A model generated the notes under the pieces. That model saw nothing but the letters and a program-made list of their open reading frames with translations. It was not told the DNA's origin and ran no database searches. Source: Ohtaekwangia koreensis (lineage in GTDB: Bacteria; Bacteroidota; Bacteroidia; Cytophagales; Cyclobacteriaceae). Taken from it: a stretch of 64,000 nucleotides of DNA. The position numbers and the translations under genes are program-made. The stretch spans positions 191,001-255,000 of the forward strand of contig NZ_FUZU01000001.1 in assembly GCF_900167975.1 (NCBI RefSeq), read 5' to 3'. This document shows positions 44,953 to 52,548 of this stretch, one piece after another (within the stretch, counting starts at the first letter, position 1; every line of letters begins with the position of its first letter).

Positions 44953-46509
44953 ATGAAAAGAAAAATTCTTACTTATATATCGCTGGTCTTTGCAGGTGCT
45001 TTGATCACAACAAGCTGTACAGACGATTTCGCAGATACAAATACAGACCCTACGGCCTATAGCCCTGCGAATTATGAACCCAACTATCTTTTAACTGCAT
45101 CGCAGTTGATGTATACCGGTAGTTCTGATAACGCTTATGAAACATGGAGGGGGAACTTGATTTATTCTTCTACCATGATGCAGCAATTGGCAACCGGAAT
45201 CGGCTACTGGGCTGGTGATAAATATATACTTAATCCAGATTACGCAGCAGCGTATTGGGATAAAGCATATCCCGATCAGGTGAAGCCAGCAGTAGAGCTC
45301 GTTCAATTTACCAAGGACAATGAGAAGTATAAAAATCTTCATCAGATAGGACGAATCATGCGCGCAATGATTTTGGCACGTATTACCGATCTCTATGGTG
45401 ATGTTCCTTACTTTGATGCCGGCATGGGATACTACAGTAAAAACTATTTTCCGGTGTATGATAAACAGGAAGATATATATGCCGATTTACTGAAGGAAAT
45501 AGAGGAAGCTACAAATCTGCTGGATGTAAATGCAGATGCTCCGATTGGTGATATAATTTACGAAGGCGATATAGAAAAATGGAAGCGCTTCGGAAATACA
45601 TTGCTGTTGAGAACCGCTATGCGCTTGACAAAAGTTGCTCCTGAAACTGCGAAGCAGTACGTTACAAAAGTGCTAGGCAAAACAATGCAAAGCAATGACG
45701 ATAACGCTATCGTTCGACATGACGCTACAGGTTCATGGACAACACAAAACAGAAACAGTATTGTTTTACTGAAGGGTCCTGAAAATCAAAATGTGAAACT
45801 CTCTCAGTCGTATATCGATTTCCTGAAGAACAATGATGATCCACGTCTTGAAGTTATAGCGGTAACCAATCCTACATTTGATCCATCTGGAAACGCTATA
45901 GGTGGAAATGCAGATCCTGCGGCTCAAAAGGGAATGCCAAACGGATATGACTTAGGTGGCGTGCGACCTATATCTGGTGCTCCAGGCTATACGAGTATAG
46001 CAGATTATTCAAGCTTAAGTCCAAGTCTCTTAAGTCTTGATGGCCCCACTTTCATTCTTACTTATGCAGAGTCAGAGCTTTTGCTTGCAGATGCTGCACA
46101 ACGCTGGGGTCTAGGTGGTGATGCTGAAGAACACTATAACAACGGAGTGAAAGCCGGTATTACTTATTTCAGTCAATATCCAAATGTTGGTAGTTTAGAA
46201 GCTGCCGCTGATGAATACCTGGCCGATCATCCGTACGTTGCAGCGAATGGACTCGAAATGATCAATACACAATTTTGGGCAGCAACACTTTTAAATGGAT
46301 ATGAAGCTTGGTTCAACTGGAGAAGAACAGGATTTCCGAATCTTACACCTGTAAACTATCCTGGCAATGCCACAGGTGGAAATATACCGCGTAGATTTCC
46401 GTATCCTATATCAGAGGCAAATAACAATCCTATCAACTATAAAGCAGCGCATGATGCTGTTTCCGGTGGAGACAATCTCTCTGGTCGTGTTTGGTGGGAC
46501 AAAGAATAG
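44953..46509 (+). CDS. SusD/RagB-like outer-membrane lipoprotein
   Basis: 518 residues. Lipoprotein signal with Cys at residue 22 (ALITTSCTDDFADTNTDPTA). The sequence is of the SusD-like_2 type: long helices with TPR-like packing, ARITDLYGDVPYFDA, and a C-terminal NGYEAWFNWRRTGFP segment. It is the surface lid of the SusC partner 26 bases upstream. No enzyme or polysaccharide gene follows, and a hairpin terminator closes the operon, so the ligand (glycan, peptide or other) is open. Confidence 0.95.
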   Translation: MKRKILTYISLVFAGALITTSCTDDFADTNTDPTAYSPANYEPNYLLTASQLMYTGSSDNAYETWRGNLIYSSTMMQQLATGIGYWAGDKYILNPDYAAAYWDKAYPDQVKPAVELVQFTKDNEKYKNLHQIGRIMRAMILARITDLYGDVPYFDAGMGYYSKNYFPVYDKQEDIYADLLKEIEEATNLLDVNADAPIGDIIYEGDIEKWKRFGNTLLLRTAMRLTKVAPETAKQYVTKVLGKTMQSNDDNAIVRHDATGSWTTQNRNSIVLLKGPENQNVKLSQSYIDFLKNNDDPRLEVIAVTNPTFDPSGNAIGGNADPAAQKGMPNGYDLGGVRPISGAPGYTSIADYSSLSPSLLSLDGPTFILTYAESELLLADAAQRWGLGGDAEEHYNNGVKAGITYFSQYPNVGSLEAAADEYLADHPYVAANGLEMINTQFWAATLLNGYEAWFNWRRTGFPNLTPVNYPGNATGGNIPRRFPYPISEANNNPINYKAAHDAVSGGDNLSGRVWWDKE

Positions 46510-46554
46510 GACATGATTTGTTAACGGTACTTTAAAATTTGCTAACCGTATTAA

Positions 46555-46588
46555 AAGAGAGCTCTTTGCTACTAGCAGGAGCTCTCTT
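46555..46588 (+). terminator. Terminator of the SusC/SusD operon
   Basis: AAGAGAGCTC at 46555-46564 pairs perfectly with GAGCTCTCTT at 46579-46588, with a second short stem (TGCT/AGCA) in the loop, followed by CTTTTAA. Confidence 0.75.
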
Positions 46589-46712
46589 CTTTTAATAGAA
46601 ATGATGTTCGATACCGGACTAATCAATTCAATAATACAATCCATGTTGTATCGTATACCGAAAGCTAATTGCTTAATTTCTTACGTCCCCTTTTATCCTA
46701 AAACTGGCCTTT

Positions 46713-46720
46713 TATCTTTG
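46713..46720 (+). promoter_or_regulatory. Putative -7 box of the glycosyltransferase operon
   Basis: TATCTTTG matches TAnnTTTG and lies 24 bases before the TTG start at 46744. A T-rich -33 region precedes it at about the right spacing but without an exact TTTG. Confidence 0.45.
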
Positions 46721-46743
46721 TGACTTTCTAAATCAGAAGTCGC

Positions 46744-47844
46744 TTGCAGATCATAGTCATTATTTTTTCAGCCATCATAGGGATACAAGTCATTTATCTT
46801 CTTGTATTCCTGATTGCATTTTCGAAAAAACGCAGTGCAACGCAGACTCAACAGTTGCCTATTTCTATTATTATATGTGCTCACGATGAAGAACAGAACC
46901 TTAAAGAATTGGTTCCTCATCTGCTGGCGCAGGATTATCCAGACTTCGAAGTGATCATCATCGATGATCGTTCCAACGATAATACATTCGATTGGCTCTT
47001 GGATGAAACCAAAAAAGACCACCGCCTGCGAATGGTGCATGTTAATCGTACACCACCACACGTGAATGGTAAAAAGTATGGAATCACACTCGGCATAAAA
47101 GCTGCCAAGTACGAATGGATTTTATTGTCTGATGCCGATTGTCGTCCCAAAGGAAATCAATGGCTTAACACGGTAAGTGCTCACTTGGGTGAGTCAACAA
47201 GCTTCGTGTTGGGAGCATCGCCTTATGAAAAAGCTCCCGGCCTTCTCAATGTGTTTGTCAGGTTTGAAACACTGCTAACCGCTATACAATATTTTTCTTT
47301 TGCGTTATTAGGGAATCCTTATATGGGCATTGGCCGTAATATGGCTTATAGAAAGTCCATGTTTTTAGAGAAGAAAGGATTTAATAACTTTTTAAATGTT
47401 ACAGGTGGTGATGATGATCTGTTTGTCAATCAGCATGCTACTGGTAAGAACACACAAGTTGTTATAGGACTTGAGTCGCTGGTATATTCCCTTCCCAAAA
47501 CAACTTGGTCATCGTTCTTCAATCAGAAGATCAGGCATTTATCCGTTGGCAAGCTCTATAAATTCCAACATCGTTTCCTGCTTGGACTTTTTGTTTTCAC
47601 CTGGTTATTAACTTGGTTCATTGGTATTCCACTGGCGTTTGTGCCGGAACTAACCTATATCGTATTGGGGGCGCTTGCTTTCCGTACAATTTTCCTTGCG
47701 CTGATTGTAAATTTTACCGCTAAAAAGATGGGACAGCGGTTTGAAGCATGGCTGGTGCCCTTTTTAGATTTTATTTACGTCTTTTATTATCTTGTCACCG
47801 GCCTCACAGCGTTAGTGTCCAAAAAAGTACGATGGAAGAATTAG
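46744..47844 (+). CDS. Family 2 membrane glycosyltransferase
   Basis: 366 residues: an N-terminal helix, a GT2 domain (PISIIICAHDEEQNLKELVP, FEVIIIDDRSNDNT, LLSDADCRP as the D-x-D, GGDDDLFVNQ) and C-terminal membrane helices. The start is TTG at 46744, because an in-frame TAA lies just upstream and no ATG is available. It likely adds sugars to a lipid carrier or cell-surface glycan. It overlaps the next sigma factor gene by 13 bases. Confidence 0.9.
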   Translation: MQIIVIIFSAIIGIQVIYLLVFLIAFSKKRSATQTQQLPISIIICAHDEEQNLKELVPHLLAQDYPDFEVIIIDDRSNDNTFDWLLDETKKDHRLRMVHVNRTPPHVNGKKYGITLGIKAAKYEWILLSDADCRPKGNQWLNTVSAHLGESTSFVLGASPYEKAPGLLNVFVRFETLLTAIQYFSFALLGNPYMGIGRNMAYRKSMFLEKKGFNNFLNVTGGDDDLFVNQHATGKNTQVVIGLESLVYSLPKTTWSSFFNQKIRHLSVGKLYKFQHRFLLGLFVFTWLLTWFIGIPLAFVPELTYIVLGALAFRTIFLALIVNFTAKKMGQRFEAWLVPFLDFIYVFYYLVTGLTALVSKKVRWKN

Positions 47845-48449
47845 AAGAAGAAGAAAGTAGATTTTCGTCAAAAGCACTGGAAGATTTCCGTTTGATTGAC
47901 ATGGCCGTAGAAGGCGATGACGCTTCATACGCGAAACTGATGCAACGGTATAAGCGTCCGGTATATCACATGATCCTGAAAATGGTTCGTAATGTTGATG
48001 ATGCCGAAGATCTTACTATCGAGTCTTTCGCGAAAGCTTTCAGAAGTCTTCATCGCTTTAAAAAAGATTTCACATTCAGTACGTGGTTGTTTCGAATCGC
48101 CACCAACAATACCATTGATTTTATCCGTAAGAAAAAACTGAATACACTCAGTATAGAAAATACATTTACAGACGATGATGGTCAATCCGTTTCGATCGAT
48201 GTTGAAGATGAAAACCTCGATCCGCAGGAAGAAACCATCAAGGCACAAAAGGCTGAACTCATCCAGGTATTTGTAGATAAGCTTCCGGCCAAATATCAGA
48301 AGTTGGTACGCCTCCGTTACTTTCATGAATTATCGTACGAAGAGATTGCTGTAGAACTGGATGCTCCGCTGGGAACTGTAAAGGCGCAACTTCACCGTGC
48401 ACGCGAGCTCATGTTTGAGATGGTGAAGAACAAGCGCGATCATATTTAA
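47832..48449 (+). CDS. ECF sigma-70 family RNA polymerase sigma factor
   Basis: 205 residues from the ATG at 47832, which lies inside the end of the glycosyltransferase gene. Region 2 is AVEGDDASYAKLMQRYKRPV with VDDAEDLTIESFAKAFRSLH and STWLFRIATNNTIDFIRKKK; region 4 is KYQKLVRLRYFHELSYEEI and GTVKAQLHRARELM. No anti-sigma gene follows; rsmG does. Sigma factors of this RpoE-like group act in envelope-stress responses. No target is visible. Confidence 0.92.
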   Translation: MEELEEEESRFSSKALEDFRLIDMAVEGDDASYAKLMQRYKRPVYHMILKMVRNVDDAEDLTIESFAKAFRSLHRFKKDFTFSTWLFRIATNNTIDFIRKKKLNTLSIENTFTDDDGQSVSIDVEDENLDPQEETIKAQKAELIQVFVDKLPAKYQKLVRLRYFHELSYEEIAVELDAPLGTVKAQLHRARELMFEMVKNKRDHI

Positions 48450-48472
48450 TACATTCTTTCATCTTCGATTTT

Positions 48473-49114
48473 GTGGATACGCCATTGCAAGGAGCCGAGA
48501 TTATATTCCATTATTTCCCTGAACTTTCGGAAAAACAAAGAGACCAGTTTTCGCAGCTCTTCGATTTGTATAAAGACTGGAACGAGAAGATCAATGTGAT
48601 ATCCCGCAAGGATGTTGATAATCTATATACCAACCATATACTACATTCCCTGGGTATAGCAAAAGTGATGGCGTTTAAACCGGGTGCTTCTATTCTGGAT
48701 GTTGGTACAGGTGGCGGATTTCCAGGTATACCATTAGCTATACTTTTCCCGGAGACAAATTTTCATCTGGTTGATTCCATTGGAAAAAAAATCACCGTTG
48801 TAAAAGGTGTAGCAGAAGGTATAGGATTAAAAAATGTGAGGGCCGACCAGATCCGTGCCGAGCAAATTAAAGGCGAATATGATTTTATTGTAAGCCGTGC
48901 CGTTACCCGGTTAAAAGAGTTTTACGGTTGGATCCATCGCAAGACCAAGCCTCAGTCGGTGCATCCGCTCGACAATGGCATACTATATTTAAAAGGGGGA
49001 GACCTGGATGAAGAGTTGGCCGAATTAAGAAGAATCCACCAGGTCTACGATCTTTCTGATTACTTCCGGGAAGAATTTTTTGAGACTAAAAAAGTGGTCT
49101 ACGTTCCGCTGTAA
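48473..49114 (+). CDS. rsmG: 16S rRNA (guanine-N7)-methyltransferase RsmG
   Basis: Makes m7G527 in 16S rRNA; the gene is also called gidB. Motifs: YKDWNEKINVISRKDVDNLY, HSLGI, the SAM-binding ILDVGTGGGFPGIPLAI, and VSRAVTRLKEFYGW. The start codon is GTG. It follows the sigma factor after 23 bases on the same strand. Length of 213 is normal. Loss of this methylation is known to give low-level streptomycin resistance in other bacteria. Confidence 0.96.
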   Translation: MDTPLQGAEIIFHYFPELSEKQRDQFSQLFDLYKDWNEKINVISRKDVDNLYTNHILHSLGIAKVMAFKPGASILDVGTGGGFPGIPLAILFPETNFHLVDSIGKKITVVKGVAEGIGLKNVRADQIRAEQIKGEYDFIVSRAVTRLKEFYGWIHRKTKPQSVHPLDNGILYLKGGDLDEELAELRRIHQVYDLSDYFREEFFETKKVVYVPL

Positions 49115-49220
49115 GCGATTTTTTGAAGGTTAATCCCGGCTGGGTCCTATAGAAAACGGTTTCGGGCGTTGGTTAATTAAACTAATTTTTATAACTATGT
49201 AGTCACCCGAGACCCAACGC

Positions 49221-49763
49221 GTGAAAAAATTAGTATCCATAGCCTTCATCCTGCTCCTGCTCTTCAACGTGCTGGGCTACTATGGTTTATTCTTCGGGCT
49301 TCATTATCAGAACAAACAGCAGCTCATTCAGCAATTCGATACGGAGGATTATAGTGACTTGGAAACTGTTACTATAAAAATGCCACTCGCGGTTCCGTAT
49401 GCCAATGATGCACAAGAGTATCAACGTGTGGATGGAGAGTTCGAGCACAACGGAGAATTCTACCGCATGGTAAAGCAACGCCTCTCGCAGGATACACTAT
49501 ATATAGTGTGCATCAAGGACCAGCAGAGTAAGCGGATCAACCAGGCGTTAACGGACTATGTAAAAACATTCAGTGATAAACCCGTGGATGGAAAAAGTCA
49601 TTCCCTCACGCTCCCTACATTTATAAAGGAATATCTCGTTAGTACTCATACGATCAAGTCCTCATCAGAGGGCTGGTCATTCGATGTAAGCAGTAATAAT
49701 ACTCCCGTTGTGTTGATTCATACATATTGCTCTTCCATTATTCATCCTCCTGAAAAAGCCTGA
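49221..49763 (+). CDS. Hypothetical membrane-anchored exported protein
   Basis: 180 residues starting with GTG. An uncleaved N-terminal helix (LVSIAFILLLLFNVLGYYGLF) anchors a domain of about 150 residues with mixed strands and helices. The C-terminus has a Cys (THTYCSSIIHPPE). I recognise no family. It is the first gene in a same-strand run with an outer-membrane protein, a haloperoxidase-type lipoprotein and a FecA-like receptor, which suggests an envelope role in the same uptake or modification pathway. Confidence 0.6.
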   Translation: MKKLVSIAFILLLLFNVLGYYGLFFGLHYQNKQQLIQQFDTEDYSDLETVTIKMPLAVPYANDAQEYQRVDGEFEHNGEFYRMVKQRLSQDTLYIVCIKDQQSKRINQALTDYVKTFSDKPVDGKSHSLTLPTFIKEYLVSTHTIKSSSEGWSFDVSSNNTPVVLIHTYCSSIIHPPEKA

Positions 49764-49951
49764 TCGGCACCTGTTATCCCTGCGTTACATTTGATTTTAT
49801 TTTTCGCTATAGAACATGGATAGGTATATACTGTCGATGAATATATAGGCCGCTTGTATAGATTCAAACAGATACCCCAGGGATAGGAATTGCTCTATGT
49901 GATCATTTTGATCGCAGCCAAACTGGAAATCCATCTACTCAAATAAATTCT

Positions 49952-50863
49952 ATGAAGAAAATTTACCTGCTACTGCTGGGATTTATTCCCGCACTCTCTT
50001 TCGCACAAACCCTGACAGACGGGCTCATGATGCCCAAGAAAAACATTTGTACCGGATTCATGTATATGCATGATCGCTGGACGGATTATTGGGAAGGAGA
50101 ATTGAAACGTGACAACGGCAACATTGGACATGTAACCACACAAAGCCTGATGTGGATGGGCAACTATGGTATCACCAACAAGATCAACGTGATTGCCACT
50201 GTACCCTATGTAAAAACAAGAGCCAGCGCAGGAACACTGCATGGTATGGAAGGTCTGCAGGATCTTTCGGTAGGTGTTAAGTATAATTTCTTCCGGAAAA
50301 AATTTGAGAAGAGCGCCTTCAGCACATTTGCAGTATTTAACTTCTCCACACCACTAAGTGACTATACGCCTGATTTTTTCCCGCTCGCATTGGGAGCGCA
50401 CACCACAAATCTTACCTATAGATTAACCGCGCATTTTAAAATTGAACAAGGATGGTTTGTAAATGCTTCCGGTGGCTATACCTGGCGAAGCAACACTACA
50501 CTCGATCGTCCTTCTTATTACGATGGAAATGAATTCGTAAACAGTGATGAAGTGAAGATGCCAAACGTATTTGACGTATTTGTAAGCATGGGCTATCACA
50601 AAGGTCCGCTACAGGCAGAACTAAACTATATTCAGCAAAATACATTGGGCGGAGGAGACATCCGCAGACAGGATATGCCTTTCGTTTCGAATCGCATGAA
50701 TATGATAAAGACCGGTGCAACGGTAATGTTCTATTTACCGAAACCTCAGGGGCTGGCGTTGCGCGGTTCAGCACACTATACATTAGCGGGCCGCAATGCG
50801 GGCCAGGCTACAACCCTCATGGCAGGCGTGCTCTATACATTTAAGTTTAATAAGGACCAGTAA
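49952..50863 (+). CDS. Outer-membrane transporter-like beta-barrel
   Basis: 303 residues with a signal peptide (LLLGFIPALSFAQ). The mature protein is rich in alternating strands, with YGITNKINVIATVPYVKTRA and the C-terminal VLYTFKFN, as in the MetA-type outer-membrane transporter/porin family (phenol-degradation MetA-like). The exact substrate is unknown. It lies between the anchored hypothetical gene and the PAP2-type enzyme, which starts only 13 bases after this stop, so both are likely in one operon. Confidence 0.72.
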   Translation: MKKIYLLLLGFIPALSFAQTLTDGLMMPKKNICTGFMYMHDRWTDYWEGELKRDNGNIGHVTTQSLMWMGNYGITNKINVIATVPYVKTRASAGTLHGMEGLQDLSVGVKYNFFRKKFEKSAFSTFAVFNFSTPLSDYTPDFFPLALGAHTTNLTYRLTAHFKIEQGWFVNASGGYTWRSNTTLDRPSYYDGNEFVNSDEVKMPNVFDVFVSMGYHKGPLQAELNYIQQNTLGGGDIRRQDMPFVSNRMNMIKTGATVMFYLPKPQGLALRGSAHYTLAGRNAGQATTLMAGVLYTFKFNKDQ

Positions 50864-50876
50864 TCTTTGTATATAT

Positions 50877-52466
50877 ATGAAGAACAAGAATTTTTACGTA
50901 ATCACACTTCTGACATTCGCTTGTATACTCGGTATAGTAGTAAGCTGTGATAAAGAAGTTGAGTTAAGCGAAAGCCTCACACCACTACAACCGGCAAGTC
51001 TAGATGAAGATGCTGCTTCCTGGACCTCTGTTGATCCCAGTGTAATCACAACCGATAAGATTATAAATATAGTAGAGAACTCTACACCTAAAGTTTTTAA
51101 TCCACCGGCAGATATAGCATCCGATGCTTACAAGGCAGAACTCACTGCTATCAAAGATGCACAGAGTAAACTCACCAAAGAACAAAAGGACATTATCGAA
51201 TACTGGAGTGGTGGCGGTGTATTACGCTGGAACCAGATTCTCCGTGGGTTAGTAGCGCGGTTTAATTTACCACCAGCACCCAAAGCAGATGGAACCTATC
51301 CTGCTCCGGATGCCGAAAATCCGTTTGCAGATCCTAACTTCCCATTTGCAAATCCTCCGTATGCTGCGCGTGCCTATAGCTATGTAAGTGCAGCACAGTA
51401 CGAAGCATTGAAAGCCGCATGGCACTATATATACCAGTATAACAGACCATCACCGTATGAGACTGACCCAGGTATACAGTCTCTTATGCCGGAAACAAAC
51501 CTGCCATCCTATCCATCTTCCGATGCAGTGCTGTCGGGTGTATCAGCAGAAATGTTAAAGTTACTTTTTCCTGCAGCAGTAGAAGAGATTACGATGAAAG
51601 CAGCGGAGCAACGTAACGCTGCATTGTGGTCTGGTAAAGCTTCGTCCAGTGATATAGCAGCAGGACTTGCCTTGGGTAAATCAGTAGCCGCGTTATTTGT
51701 AACGCGCGCACGAGGCGATGGTATGGGCGCTGCTATTGGTAACAAGGCACTCTGGCAATCGCTGGAAGATGGTGCAAAAGCAAAAGGTGAAACACCATGG
51801 ATCAGTCTGGAAACACCGAAGCGTCCTCCGATGCTGCCTGTGTTTGGCAAAGTTAAGGCGTGGTGCATGACTCCCGACCAGATTACTGCGGGCCGTCCAC
51901 TACCCCCTCCGTTGACATCCTCTGCTGAAATGCAAAAAGAAGTAGACGAAGTAAAATGGTATTCTGATAACCTGACACGCGAACGTCTCGCGATCATACA
52001 TAAGTGGGCAGACGGTGCAGGTACCTATACTCCGCCCGGACACTGGAATGATATAGCGGCAGAGTATATACGCGATGCAAACTATAGCGAAGTACGTGCA
52101 GCCAGGGCATTTGCATTGTTAAACATGGCGTTGCATGATGCAGCTGTTTGTTGCTGGGAGACGAAGTTCTATTACTTCAATCCTCGGCCATCGCAAATGA
52201 ACGCTTCCATTAAAACAGGAACAGGCGTACCGAATTTCCCTGCGTTTACTTCTGGCCATTCAACGTTCTCCGGTTCAGGGGCAACTGTGCTTTCGTATTT
52301 GTTTCCGGAGGCTACCGATTACTTCGAGGCTGAAGCCAATGAAGCTTCCGCATCTCGTCTATATGCGGGTATTCATTACCGGTCGGATGTAGAGGTTGGA
52401 TTAGAGCAAGGTAAAAATGTGGGCGGATTCACTGTTGCATTCGCTCAGACAGACGGTGCTGATTAA
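50877..52466 (+). CDS. PAP2 / vanadium-haloperoxidase-type lipoprotein
   Basis: 529 residues from the ATG at 50877, with a lipobox in CILGIVVSC. The vanadate/phosphate-binding signature is complete: K-x6-R-P at Lys430-Arg437-Pro438, SGH with His461, and S-R-x5-H at Ser493, Arg494 and His500. The family includes vanadium haloperoxidases and acid phosphatases; sequence alone does not choose. As a lipoprotein it faces the periplasm or cell surface. It is followed by a terminator and then a FecA-like receptor. Confidence 0.85.
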   Translation: MKNKNFYVITLLTFACILGIVVSCDKEVELSESLTPLQPASLDEDAASWTSVDPSVITTDKIINIVENSTPKVFNPPADIASDAYKAELTAIKDAQSKLTKEQKDIIEYWSGGGVLRWNQILRGLVARFNLPPAPKADGTYPAPDAENPFADPNFPFANPPYAARAYSYVSAAQYEALKAAWHYIYQYNRPSPYETDPGIQSLMPETNLPSYPSSDAVLSGVSAEMLKLLFPAAVEEITMKAAEQRNAALWSGKASSSDIAAGLALGKSVAALFVTRARGDGMGAAIGNKALWQSLEDGAKAKGETPWISLETPKRPPMLPVFGKVKAWCMTPDQITAGRPLPPPLTSSAEMQKEVDEVKWYSDNLTRERLAIIHKWADGAGTYTPPGHWNDIAAEYIRDANYSEVRAARAFALLNMALHDAAVCCWETKFYYFNPRPSQMNASIKTGTGVPNFPAFTSGHSTFSGSGATVLSYLFPEATDYFEAEANEASASRLYAGIHYRSDVEVGLEQGKNVGGFTVAFAQTDGAD

Positions 52467-52501
52467 TGTATAGTATAGATAAAGATATTTGATTTGGGTA
52501 T

Positions 52502-52540
52502 ATCCGGGGGGTGTTCGCTCCACCTACCCGGATTTTTTTT
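52502..52540 (+). terminator. Intrinsic terminator directly before the TonB receptor gene
   Basis: ATCCGGG at 52502-52508 pairs with CCCGGAT at 52527-52533, with an inner stem GGTG/CACC, and eight T follow. The receptor ATG is only 8 bases beyond the T run, so it can act as an attenuator for the receptor. Confidence 0.8.
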
Positions 52541-52548
52541 GAAGCAAA

